Shown here piece after piece: positions 46,872-54,649 of a DNA stretch of 64,000 nucleotides. Position numbers and translations under genes: made by a program. Source of the DNA: an uncultured Collinsella sp. (lineage in GTDB: Bacteria > Actinomycetota > Coriobacteriia > Coriobacteriales > Coriobacteriaceae). The stretch lies in assembly GCA_934647195.1 (NCBI GenBank), contig CAKUFD010000006.1:88283-152282 (forward strand), in the 5' to 3' direction. The stretch's first letter is position 1, and each line of letters starts with the position of its first letter. Under the pieces are notes generated by a model. It did no database searches. It was not told where the DNA came from and was given only the letters and a program-made list of their open reading frames with translations.

Positions 46872-47361
46872 CGATGCCGAGCTCGATCAGCTGCTCGATG
46901 CGGACGAGATCGAGGATATCGTTCGTTTCGTGCTCAAGGAAGAAGGTGTCTCTCGCGAGGTCGAGGTGTCCCTCTCCTTTGTTGACGAAGAGGAGATGCA
47001 CGGTCTTAATCGTCAATGGCGTGGTATAGACAAGACCACGGATGTGCTGTCGTTCGAATGCGATTCTGCCTTTGACGAGGATATTCCTCTCGATGAGGCG
47101 CTTGAGCTCGGTGATATCATCTTGGCACCTCAGGTGATCGCACGTCAGGCCCCGGAATTTGGCAACTCGGCTCAAGATGAGTGCCGCCTCATGCTGGTGC
47201 ATGGGATGCTGCATCTTCTTGGCTATGATCATATCGAAGATGATGAGGCCGAGGTGATGGAGGCACGGGAGGACGAGATTTTGCGCCTTTTGGCCTCCGC
47301 GCGAGGCGAGGACCCCGCGGCAATTGAGGTTGGCCCTATCACTCGCCACGTCCACGATTAA
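46852..47361 (+). CDS. ybeY: Endoribonuclease YbeY
   Basis: YbeY is a zinc metalloprotein needed for 16S rRNA 3' maturation. The 169-aa product has the signature HGMLHLLGYDH (about residue 118-128) with three zinc-binding histidines, preceded by TDVLSFE and LGDIILA. The ATG at 46852 is inside the end of phoH and behind GGAAGGGG. Confidence 0.92.
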   Translation: MGVLISNDAELDQLLDADEIEDIVRFVLKEEGVSREVEVSLSFVDEEEMHGLNRQWRGIDKTTDVLSFECDSAFDEDIPLDEALELGDIILAPQVIARQAPEFGNSAQDECRLMLVHGMLHLLGYDHIEDDEAEVMEAREDEILRLLASARGEDPAAIEVGPITRHVHD

Positions 47362-47370
47362 GGAGCGCTC

Positions 47371-47748
47371 ATGATCCCCGGTTCTTCCAAGGACCATCCG
47401 TCGTTTATTCGCTCGTTCGGCTATGCCATCGAAGGCTTTGTCACTGCGGTGCGTACGGAGCGCAACATCAACGTGATGCTGTTTGTTGGCGCCTTAACCG
47501 TTATCGCCGGTCTGGTTGTCGGTCTCGATCTTGCCTCGTGGTGTATCATCGCTGTCTGCTGCGGACTCGTTATTCATGCGGAGCTGTGCAATACCGCTAT
47601 CGAGGCCGTTGTCGATCTTGCCACGAGCGAGATGCATCCTTTGGCAAAACGCGCCAAGGATATCGCAGCGGCTTCGGTGTATGTGCTTTCAATCACCGCC
47701 GCTATCGTTGGCGTTCTCGTGTTCGCCCACGCCCTTCATGTAATTTAG
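47371..47748 (+). CDS. dgkA: Diacylglycerol/undecaprenol kinase
   Basis: This small membrane kinase phosphorylates undecaprenol or diacylglycerol. The 125-aa product has three hydrophobic helices and the active-site pattern ERNINVML, AELCNTAIEAVVDL and AKDIAAASV typical of the family. Gram-positive members are mainly undecaprenol kinases. It lies between ybeY and era, as in many Gram-positives. Confidence 0.9.
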   Translation: MIPGSSKDHPSFIRSFGYAIEGFVTAVRTERNINVMLFVGALTVIAGLVVGLDLASWCIIAVCCGLVIHAELCNTAIEAVVDLATSEMHPLAKRAKDIAAASVYVLSITAAIVGVLVFAHALHVI

Positions 47749-47756
47749 GAGTTCCC

Positions 47757-48773
47757 ATGTCCGATGTTGAAGAGTTCGATCCTTTTGAGGACCTGAGCGA
47801 CGAAGAGCTCGATGCCTTGCTCGCACAGGGCTCCGGTTTTGATGGTATCGATGTCGAGGAAGCTCCCGATGTCGATCGCGCGCAAGGCTTTCGAAGCGGT
47901 TTTGTCGCGCTGGTCGGTCGTCCGAATGCAGGCAAATCGACCTTGATGAACGCGTGCTATGGTCAGAAGGTCGCCATCACGTCGCCGGTGGCTCAAACGA
48001 CCCGTCGCCGCATGCGTGCTGTTGTCAATCGTCCCGGCTGCCAGCTTGTCTTCGTTGACACCCCCGGTATCCATAAGCCTAAGGATGGTCTGGGCTCCGA
48101 GCTCAATCGCAGCGCTTTGTCGGAGCTCAATGATGTCGACGTCGTGTGCTTTACCTTGGATGCCACCAAGCCTTTTGGCCGTGGCGATGCCTGGGTTGCC
48201 CAGAAGGTCAAACAGTCTCGTGCCCATAAGGTGCTCGTTATCACTAAAGCCGATCGCGCCGATCAGGCACAGGTCATGGCTCAAATCGATGCAGCTCGCG
48301 AGGAGGTCGACTTCGAGGACGTCATCGTAACCTCGGCCAACGAGCGTTTCAATGTCGACGAGTTCATCGATCTGCTTTGTTCTTATCTCCCTGAGGGGCC
48401 CATGTGGTTCCCTGAAGGAATGGGCACCGATACTACCGATGAGGTCCAGGTGGCTGAGTTCGTGCGCGAGAAGGTATTGCTCCACACGCGCGAGGAGATT
48501 CCGCATTCCGTGGGCGTTATCTGCGATTACTTTGAGCGTACAAAGAAAGTCGTGCGCATTCACGCCACCATCTTTGTCGAGCGCGATGGCCAAAAGGGCA
48601 TCATCATCGGCCATAAGGGCGAGATGATCAAACGCATCGGAACCGATGCGCGTATGGACCTGGAGCGCCTTTTCGATTCCAAGGTGTTCTTGGAATTGGA
48701 TGTCAAGGTTAAGGCCGGATGGCGCGATGACGCTGCCCAGATTCGTCGCTTCGGGTATGCAGCAGACGAGTAG
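47757..48773 (+). CDS. era: GTPase Era
   Basis: Era is a GTPase that checks 16S rRNA maturation. The 338-aa product has an extra acidic N-terminal stretch of ~40 residues, then G1 GRPNAGKST, G3 DTPGIHKP and G4 TKAD (usual NKxD), and a C-terminal KH domain with IIIGHKGEMIKRIG. The ATG at 47757 is 9 bases from dgkA with TTAGGAG upstream. The Thr in the G4 motif is a mild change. Confidence 0.93.
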   Translation: MSDVEEFDPFEDLSDEELDALLAQGSGFDGIDVEEAPDVDRAQGFRSGFVALVGRPNAGKSTLMNACYGQKVAITSPVAQTTRRRMRAVVNRPGCQLVFVDTPGIHKPKDGLGSELNRSALSELNDVDVVCFTLDATKPFGRGDAWVAQKVKQSRAHKVLVITKADRADQAQVMAQIDAAREEVDFEDVIVTSANERFNVDEFIDLLCSYLPEGPMWFPEGMGTDTTDEVQVAEFVREKVLLHTREEIPHSVGVICDYFERTKKVVRIHATIFVERDGQKGIIIGHKGEMIKRIGTDARMDLERLFDSKVFLELDVKVKAGWRDDAAQIRRFGYAADE

Positions 48774-48776
48774 TTC

Positions 48777-49529
48777 TTGGCGGGCGGAAAGACATATCGC
48801 ATTTGCGCAATCGTCCTCGATAAGGTGAGGCTCAAGGAGTGCGACCTTATCTTGACGCTTCTCGCTGCCGACGGCCGTCAGCTTCAGGCTGTTGCGAAGG
48901 GCGCTCGTAAGCCGGGTGGACGACTGGCAGCGCGCTGTGAGCTTTTTTGCACTGTTGACCTGCTGCTCGCCCGTGGTCGCTCGCTGGATATCGTTTCGCA
49001 GGCGGAGCTGATGCAGGCGCCCCTGGGGGCAAGTCCCGACTACGCGCGGCTCATGGCGGCGAGCGCGGTGGCAGAGGTCGCCAAGCGCTGCTCATTCGAG
49101 GATGCCGAGGATCGCTATGTCTTTCCCATTACACAGCGGGCCTTGGAGCTTTTGGGTTCGCCAGCGCTCGATGAGGTCCATCTTGACCTTTTGATAGCTG
49201 CCTATGTATTCAAGCTCTTGTCGCATATCGGCTATCGACCTGATTTTTCGGCATGCGTATCCTGCGGCGATCCGGCGCTTTCCTATTTCTCGCCGGTGGC
49301 AGGAGGTCTTCTGTGCGCTGCGTGTGCAGCGAGCGTTCCTGCGGCAGAGCCTGTCGATGCCGTAACGGTCAACTGGTTGCGTTCGCTCATCGCCTTGCGT
49401 TTTGACGAGCTGGCTCAAGTTGATATCGATGCTTCGACGTCGTCTATGCTTCTCTCCTTTGCCCACTTGTGGGCGGCTACGCACCTCGATTGTCGCCTTC
49501 GCGCTCTCGAGTTTGCTTTGGGCAGGTAG
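48777..49529 (+). CDS. recO: DNA repair protein RecO
   Basis: RecO helps load RecA in the RecFOR pathway. The 250-aa product has an OB-fold start (YRICAIVLDKVRLKECDLIL), a helical domain and a zinc finger CVSCGD..CAAC near residues 160-180. The start appears to be TTG at 48777, four bases after the era stop, with no good ribosome site, so coupling is likely. RecO after era is a common order. Confidence 0.88.
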   Translation: MAGGKTYRICAIVLDKVRLKECDLILTLLAADGRQLQAVAKGARKPGGRLAARCELFCTVDLLLARGRSLDIVSQAELMQAPLGASPDYARLMAASAVAEVAKRCSFEDAEDRYVFPITQRALELLGSPALDEVHLDLLIAAYVFKLLSHIGYRPDFSACVSCGDPALSYFSPVAGGLLCAACAASVPAAEPVDAVTVNWLRSLIALRFDELAQVDIDASTSSMLLSFAHLWAATHLDCRLRALEFALGR

Positions 49530-49567
49530 GGGAGTACATGTGCAGTTCGTGCGAAGAGCTGCGGCTG

Positions 49568-49681
49568 TGGTATCATACCGACCTGTTGGTACCCCGATCT
49601 TGGATGCGCGCATCACCGGCGGCTTCCCAGCCCGGGGCGAATCGAGGCTTTAGCGATAAAGCTGTAAACGAAAGGTGAAAC
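49568..49681 (+). promoter_or_regulatory. rpsO promoter and leader
   Basis: An extended -10 TGGTATCAT (49568-49576) gives a leader of about 100 nt before rpsO. The leader includes a hairpin GCTTTA/TAAAGC near 49647-49662 and GC-rich pairs upstream. S15 often represses its own translation through leader RNA structure; no known S15 binding motif could be assigned by eye. Confidence 0.4.
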
Positions 49682-49960
49682 ATGACTGTTTCCAAGGAGC
49701 GCAAGGCCGAGCTCACCGCTCAGTTCGGCAACACCCCCGTCGACACCGGTAACCCTAAGGTTCAGGTTGCCATCCTCACCGAGCGCATCAAGGAGCTCAC
49801 CGAGCATATGAAGAGCCACCAGAAGGACTTCCACACTCGCCGTGGTCTTCTCATGCTCGTCGGTCGTCGTCGTCGTCTTCTTTCCTACATCAAGAAGAAC
49901 GACATCTTCGAGTATCGTGCCCTCATCAAGGAGCTCGGTATCCGCGACAACATCCAGTAG
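49682..49960 (+). CDS. rpsO: 30S ribosomal protein S15
   Basis: S15 binds the 16S rRNA three-way junction. The 92-aa product has the family pattern DTGNPKVQVAILTERI, HTRRGLLMLVGRRRRLLSYI and ALIKELGIR. GAAAGGTG precedes the ATG. The usual next gene, pnp, is not there because a prophage begins right after the terminator. Confidence 0.95.
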   Translation: MTVSKERKAELTAQFGNTPVDTGNPKVQVAILTERIKELTEHMKSHQKDFHTRRGLLMLVGRRRRLLSYIKKNDIFEYRALIKELGIRDNIQ

Positions 49961-49987
49961 TATCTCCTACTGACAAAACTGCAGCTA

Positions 49988-50013
49988 GAAGGGGCCTTTC
50001 GAGGCCCCTTCGT
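49988..50013 (+). terminator. rpsO terminator at the phage boundary
   Basis: GAAGGGGCCT (49988-49997) pairs with AGGCCCCTTC (50002-50011), followed by GTCCTT. It lies only a few bases from the integrase stop codon and may be part of or next to the attachment site. Confidence 0.65.
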
Positions 50014-50015
50014 CC

Positions 50016-51200
50016 TTAAATGTCCCTGAGGGTACCTAACTGGTTCTCCGGCTCGTCCGGGAAGAGCGCCCGGTCGAGCGCCTCGACGAACAGCTCCTCG
50101 TCCGGCCTGTCGTAGTGCCTGCCCAGCACCGTGCCCACGGCGTGGCCCATCATCTTGTCCACCATCTGCGAGGGCATGCCGTGCTTCCACAGCATCGCCG
50201 TGGCCCAGCTGTTGCGCAGCTTCTGCATCGGCAGGTACCGCTGCGTCGTCACCCCGTCGGAGAAGAGCTTCCGCCAGGCCCAGTTCGCCCGCCCGCGCGC
50301 CATCGGCGCGCCCTTCCCGCCGTCGGTGAGGAAGGCGAGGCCCTGCGCCTCGCGCTCGGCGGCTATCTCGCGTATCCGGCCGCTCCACGGCGGCGGCACG
50401 ATCACGGGCCTCACGCTCTCAGGCGTCTTGCACGGCATGAAGCCGGTCTTCGCGCTCTCGTACTGCCGGGTGAGGTCGTAAACGGCGTACAGGCGCTCAC
50501 ACTTCCCCTCGCCGCGCGTCACATAGCCGATGTCCGATGTCGACGCGGCCAGGGCCTCGCCGTTGCGGCACGACCCCTTGGCCATGAGTATGGCCATGGC
50601 CTCGAGCGCGCTGCCGCGCAGGTCCTCGAGCAGGGCGTCCGTCTCCGGGAGCGTGTAGACCTCGAGGCCGGACGGCCTCTCCCTGCCCTGCGGCATCTTG
50701 TACCTCGCGTCGCGGAACGTTATGTCCCGTATCCCGTGGAGGCGGGCGCAGTTGACCATGTTCCCGACGAGGATGTTGCACAGGCGGGCGTTCGACCTCG
50801 ACAGCGAGAGGAGCCAGGCCTGGTACTCCTCCTCCCTGACGGACGACATGACGGTCGCGCCCCAGAGCGGCGAGACGTGCTTCCGCCATAGCCCAATGTA
50901 GTTGTTCGCGGTGTTCCTCGCGATCTCGCCCGACTCGAGCCTGGACGCTATCTCCGGCATGTACCACTCGTCCCAGCACTGCCTGAAGGTCGGGCACGGG
51001 CGCTCCGCCTCCCACGGCTTCACGTGGTGCAGCTCCCACAGGCGGTGCATCTCCGCGTCCGCCTCGCGCCTGCACACGCCGTGCAGCGTCTTGGAGCGCC
51101 TGCGCTGCTCGCGGCCCTCCCATTGGGTCCAGCGCAGCCGGAAGTCGCGCGGCCCTATCTTCTGCACGCATCCCCACGACGAGCGCGTCCCGTGTGGCAT
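50016..51200 (-). CDS. int: Phage integrase, tyrosine recombinase
   Basis: The 394-aa product integrates and excises the phage DNA. It has an N-terminal arm-binding region, a SAM-like core-binding domain (residues ~75-170, FRQCWDEWYMPEIASRL) and the catalytic domain with an Arg in the GSCRNGEALA helix, PMQKLRNSWATAML in place of the usual HxLR block, GHAVGTVLGRHY and the nucleophile Tyr in RHYDRP. The first catalytic His appears changed (QKLR), which is worth checking. The ATG at 51200 (MPHGTRSS) has GAAGGGA upstream; a longer frame to 51308 would overlap the terminator at 51242-51285. Confidence 0.87.
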   Translation of the reverse strand: MPHGTRSSWGCVQKIGPRDFRLRWTQWEGREQRRRSKTLHGVCRREADAEMHRLWELHHVKPWEAERPCPTFRQCWDEWYMPEIASRLESGEIARNTANNYIGLWRKHVSPLWGATVMSSVREEEYQAWLLSLSRSNARLCNILVGNMVNCARLHGIRDITFRDARYKMPQGRERPSGLEVYTLPETDALLEDLRGSALEAMAILMAKGSCRNGEALAASTSDIGYVTRGEGKCERLYAVYDLTRQYESAKTGFMPCKTPESVRPVIVPPPWSGRIREIAAEREAQGLAFLTDGGKGAPMARGRANWAWRKLFSDGVTTQRYLPMQKLRNSWATAMLWKHGMPSQMVDKMMGHAVGTVLGRHYDRPDEELFVEALDRALFPDEPENQLGTLRDI

Positions 51201-51241
51201 AATGGTCACGTCCCTTCTGAGATTCTCCGTCTCCGGGATAG

Positions 51242-51285
51242 GCCCCTCGCGATGATCCGGAACTCGCGCGAGGGGCTTTTTCTTT
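51242..51285 (+). terminator. Plus-strand terminator between int and rhuM
   Basis: GCCCCTCGCG (51242-51251) pairs with CGCGAGGGGC (51267-51276) and is followed by TTTTTCTTT. It points against the direction of both neighbouring genes, so it would stop rightward transcripts entering from the host rpsO side or, in the excised phage, from the late genes. Confidence 0.7.
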
Positions 51286-51304
51286 ACGCTTCGGCGGAGG
51301 CCCT

Positions 51305-52306
51305 TCACTCCTTGCCGTCCAGGCGCTTCGCCATGAGCTCGAAGTCGTTCTCGTAGGTCTTGTCCTGGAGCTTCTGGAACTCGTGGAAGCGCTCCTTGGC
51401 AATCTTGTCCGCCGTCTTCTTGTTACGGTTGCCGAGGCCCTTGAGCACCTCGCGCCCGCTGAATGTCAGGAAGCCGTCGAGCAGGCGCTCGCAGTCCTCC
51501 ATGCTCGTCAGGACATGCTGTTCGGCCCTGTCCTCGAGCGTGTCGAGCAGCATCGTGACGAGGCGGTTCAGCTGCCTGATCTCGTCCTCGGACAAGTAGT
51601 TCTTGGCCACGGTGACGTCCGAGGAGTGGATGCGGCCCTCGGGGCCTCCCCTCCACGACGTGAGCCCCATGTTGGGCTTGGAGGGGTCGGAGCGCCCCTG
51701 GACGATCTCTGCCGCGGTATGCCCGGTGACGGCGTAGTGCATCTTGTTCTGGACCGCGGCATAGAAGCTCTTGGCCATGGCCGAGTCCTTGTCGTAGTCG
51801 AAGCTGCACTCCTGGAAGATGTCGGTGATCTTGAGCCACACGCGCCGCTCGCTCGCGCGGATGTCGCGGATGCGCGCGAGCAGCTCATCGAAGTAGTCCT
51901 CGCCGAAGGCCCGGCCGTTCTTGAGCATGTCGTCGTTGAGGACGAAACCCTTGGTGATGTACTCCTTGAGGGTCGCCGTCGCCCACTGGCGGAAACGGGT
52001 CGCGCGCATAGAGTTGACACGGTATCCGACGGCGATGATGGCATCGAGCGCGTAGAAGTCGACCGTATATGTCTTGCCATCTGAGGCAGTTGTTGCAATT
52101 TTTGCAACAACTGAGTCTCGGGCAAGCTCACCCTCTTCGAAGATGTTCTTCATGTGGCGCGAGATGGTCGACTTGTCCTTGTCGAACAGCTCGGCGATTT
52201 CCTTCTGGGGCATCCAAAGCGTTTCGTTCATGTAGCGCACCTGCACCGGCACGTTTGTCCCCTCGGACTGGTACAGGACGATCTCGGTCTGGATAGGGTC
52301 TTCCAT
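51305..52306 (-). CDS. rhuM: RhuM family protein
   Basis: The 333-aa product resembles RhuM, first noted in a Salmonella pathogenicity island and often found near phage or restriction genes; its biochemical role is not settled. The N-terminal half has the family pattern: an HTH-like stretch MPQKEIAELFDKDKSTISRH, then SVVAKIATTASDGKTY, DAIIAVGYRVNSMRATRF and LKEYITKGFVLND. The C-terminal half is helical and charged. The ATG at 52306 (MEDPIQTE) follows GGAAAGGAAG; the longer frame has no support. It is transcribed with the lysogeny genes, suggesting a lysogen-expressed host or defence function. Confidence 0.8.
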   Translation of the reverse strand: MEDPIQTEIVLYQSEGTNVPVQVRYMNETLWMPQKEIAELFDKDKSTISRHMKNIFEEGELARDSVVAKIATTASDGKTYTVDFYALDAIIAVGYRVNSMRATRFRQWATATLKEYITKGFVLNDDMLKNGRAFGEDYFDELLARIRDIRASERRVWLKITDIFQECSFDYDKDSAMAKSFYAAVQNKMHYAVTGHTAAEIVQGRSDPSKPNMGLTSWRGGPEGRIHSSDVTVAKNYLSEDEIRQLNRLVTMLLDTLEDRAEQHVLTSMEDCERLLDGFLTFSGREVLKGLGNRNKKTADKIAKERFHEFQKLQDKTYENDFELMAKRLDGKE

Positions 52307-52547
52307 ATATCTTCCTTTCCGTTGAATGTCTACGCTGACCTTACTTGACCGTGAGGACCTGCCAAGATCGCCGCAGTCTCCGATCTCCACAACTGCTCGA
52401 TTTACAGCAACGTCCATTAGCACGATAATCACGGTAACGAGACGTACCCGCGAAGGAATACGGCTGGGTTCCCGAATGGGAGTAGGCGGTTATTTCCGCT
52501 TAGAATCCTTTGCCCCTGGGGTCGTCTCGTTTTGCTTCTGGGCACTG

Positions 52548-53492
52548 TCACCTTCCAAGCGGTCCGGAACCATTGGGTTCCCTGAACTCCTCCGGGATGT
52601 CATCGGGGTCCGTGTACATGGAGTTCAGGGAGGAGGGGCGTATCCTCCCCATGAACTCCATCGTGACCTCTTCTATCGAGGCGGACAGCCTTGCCCGTTG
52701 GCTATCGTTGAGGATACGGTACAGGGACGTCAGGGCGGCGTCGAAGTGCGCCCCGCTGACGCTTGCGCAGTAGAGGCGGTCGTCGTGCGCGCAGATGTTC
52801 CTGAAACCGACCAGGACGTCGAATACCCTGAGAAGCTCCTTCGCGCCGATCCTGCCCTCCGCGCCGCTCGAGGCCGATACCGACCTGGCAGCGGCGTTCT
52901 GTATCCCGCGCTTCTGCAGCTGATAGAAGTGGGATATGTTCCCGAAGGTGAGGTCGTTCTGCAGGACCCACAGGGGGACCATGCCGTACGTCTCTACGTA
53001 GTGCCTCGTGAAGGGCTTCATGGTCTTGCTGGGGGTGAGCTTGTTGTTCAGGCGGCTGAGGAGAGAGTTGAGGTTCCTGGCGTGCTCCTTGGCCTTGTTT
53101 CCCCGGAACCCGTTGGGTACGAGCATGTCGCGGGCAGACACGTAGTTGGCTCTGTCGAGGTAGTCGGCAGTTCCCCTGTGTTCGTCGCAGAACGCGTAGA
53201 CCACGGCGTTCTTGAGCGTGGACTCAGCCTCGATGAGGCTGGGCATGACAGCGTTGCGCATGGCGCGGTCGAACAGGAACATGTCGTAGATCATCTTGAA
53301 GGTGGTGCCGTGCAGGTACATGTCGCCCGGCGACCTCTGCATCGCGTCGCGATCAAGGAAGGTGTCCTTGTAGCCGTTCACGATCGCGTAGTAGCCCTCA
53401 CGCCTCAGCGCGTCGGCCGTCCCCTCGCCGCACCGCACGCCCCTGGACTCGAGGAGGAGTATCTGCTCGTCTACTGTCTTGAACTCTTTCAT
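52548..53492 (-). CDS. Abi_2 family abortive-infection protein (HEPN-type)
   Basis: The 314-aa product resembles AbiD/AbiF-type abortive infection proteins, which stop growth of phage-infected cells. The start TVDEQILLLESRGV and YYAIVNGYKDTF match the family, as does the LFDRAMRNAVMPSLIEAEST helix. Near residues 230-241 it has FRNICAHDDRLY with Arg231 and His236 forming the RxxxxH motif of HEPN ribonucleases. It is on the lysogeny strand upstream of rhuM. The 241 bases between it and rhuM show no recognised element. A GGAG ribosome site precedes the ATG. Confidence 0.82.
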   Translation of the reverse strand: MKEFKTVDEQILLLESRGVRCGEGTADALRREGYYAIVNGYKDTFLDRDAMQRSPGDMYLHGTTFKMIYDMFLFDRAMRNAVMPSLIEAESTLKNAVVYAFCDEHRGTADYLDRANYVSARDMLVPNGFRGNKAKEHARNLNSLLSRLNNKLTPSKTMKPFTRHYVETYGMVPLWVLQNDLTFGNISHFYQLQKRGIQNAAARSVSASSGAEGRIGAKELLRVFDVLVGFRNICAHDDRLYCASVSGAHFDAALTSLYRILNDSQRARLSASIEEVTMEFMGRIRPSSLNSMYTDPDDIPEEFREPNGSGPLGR

Positions 53493-53508
53493 GATGCTCC
53501 AAAATCAG

Positions 53509-53543
53509 AAGGGCCGCTGCCCGTCATCGGGGCAGCGACCCTT
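53509..53543 (-). terminator. Leader hairpin just upstream of the Abi gene
   Basis: AAGGGCCGCTGCCC (53509-53522) pairs with GGGGCAGCGACCCTT (53529-53543) with one or two irregular positions. On the minus strand it is followed by CTGATTTTGG and then the Abi ribosome site and start at 53492. It may end repressor transcripts, or act as an attenuator that limits Abi expression. Confidence 0.5.
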
Positions 53544-53646
53544 CCTTTGTCACCGATTCACGCAGATTAGGGGTGACTCATCACTGCCTCAACTATAGCG
53601 AATTCGGCGCGCGAGTCAACGCGCCACCGGATTTCCATCCACGCCC

Positions 53647-54279
53647 CTAGTACCTCCGCACCTCGCTGGCCTGGTGCCACTTGACGACGCCGCGGAGCTC
53701 GACCGGGGCGCTCTCGGGGTCGTCGAACACGATGTCCGTGAAGCCCTCCTCGTAGCTGTCGGGGGAGAGCACGAGGGTCGACGCCCCGCGGTAGTAGCTG
53801 CGCAGGATCATCTCGCCGTTGTACTCCGCCGCCACCGCGTCCCCGTTGCGCGGCTCGCACCTGGGGGAGAGCAGCGCGTTCTCCCCGTCGCAGAAGCGGC
53901 GGTTCATGCAGTCCCCGCGCACGCGCATGAGGTAGGCGTCCGGGTCGTTCACGCGCTCCAGGACCGACAGCGGCACGTCGGCCACCTCGTCGGGGCCGAA
54001 CTCGTCGGTGAACTCCCCTGCGTGGCCCGCCACGAGCACGGGCAGCGTGGCGTACTCCGCCGGGCGCGGGCGCACCCCCTGGGCCTCCTCGCCCATGAGG
54101 TCGGCCACGGTCACGTTGAAGAGAACTGCAAGTTCCTTCATCTTATCCAAGCGAGGTCTGGAGCGACCGCTCTCCCAGGCGCCGACGGCGCGATTGGTTA
54201 TGCCGAGCTTGGCAGCAAGTTCTGCCTGCGTATAACCGCTTTTCAATCGGAGAGCCTTGAATCTGGTAGAGAAGTCCAT
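53647..54279 (-). CDS. CI-like repressor, HTH plus S24-fold domain with altered catalytic residues
   Basis: The 210-aa product is the probable lysogeny repressor. Residues ~8-62 are an XRE HTH (YTQAELAAKLGITNRAVGAW). A linker with AlaGly pairs (VAGHAGEF) precedes the LexA/UmuD-like domain. The Ser of the family G-x-S-M motif is Cys124 in RGDCMN, and the catalytic Lys position is Arg160 in EMILRS. Either Cys acts as nucleophile or self-cleavage is lost and induction differs. AAGGAGGT precedes the ATG. It is divergent from the Cro-like gene. Confidence 0.85.
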   Translation of the reverse strand: MDFSTRFKALRLKSGYTQAELAAKLGITNRAVGAWESGRSRPRLDKMKELAVLFNVTVADLMGEEAQGVRPRPAEYATLPVLVAGHAGEFTDEFGPDEVADVPLSVLERVNDPDAYLMRVRGDCMNRRFCDGENALLSPRCEPRNGDAVAAEYNGEMILRSYYRGASTLVLSPDSYEEGFTDIVFDDPESAPVELRGVVKWHQASEVRRY

Positions 54280-54399
54280 ATGTATCTACCTCCTTATTTT
54301 TCCATGCTATAGAAAAATAATTTCCCTATCTAGAGAAAAGTTATTGCGCTTAAAGGGAAAAGAAAGTACTATAGCTTTAGCGAAAGGGAAGGAGGGAAG
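54280..54399. promoter_or_regulatory. Divergent operator-promoter region of the lysis-lysogeny switch
   Basis: This AT-rich 120-base region separates the repressor and Cro-like genes. A rightward promoter is visible: TTGCGC (54344-54349), 17 bases, TACTAT (54367-54372). Related short sequences TATAGAAAAA and CTAGAGAAAAG, together with two CTATAG sites (54307-54312 and 54369-54374), are candidate half-sites for the repressor. The leftward promoter is not resolved. Confidence 0.6.
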
Positions 54400-54624
54400 A
54401 TGCAAGAGCTCAAGTCAATCAGAGAAGCGCGCCAGAAGCCGTTCCTTGAAGAGGCTTCAAGGTTCAACCAGGAGTCAATAGCTGCGGAATTAGGGGTTAC
54501 TGTTCAAACCTACAGATCCTATGAGAGAGATCCCTCGTTGATGAAGCTTCCTGTTGCCACAAAGCTCGCGCGCATTCTTTGCTGCAAAGTGAGCGATTTT
54601 TATTTGCCGATGAAGGGCAATTAA
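54400..54624 (+). CDS. Small XRE-type regulator (Cro-like)
   Basis: The 74-aa product is the first gene of the rightward operon. It has a helix-turn-helix of the XRE type, NQESIAAELGVTVQTYRSYE (residues ~28-47), followed by a short helix and a tail VSDFYLP typical of phage repressor/Cro proteins. GGAGGGAAG precedes the ATG. Its position opposite the repressor gene suggests the Cro role; the gene is less GC-rich than its neighbours. Confidence 0.75.
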   Translation: MQELKSIREARQKPFLEEASRFNQESIAAELGVTVQTYRSYERDPSLMKLPVATKLARILCCKVSDFYLPMKGN

Positions 54625-54649
54625 AGTTCCCTACGAGACGGAGGAGACC

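Noticed and set aside
53674..54312. Plus-strand frame antisense to the repressor
   Set aside because: His/Val/Ala-rich shadow translation; the minus-strand repressor has clear HTH and S24 motifs.
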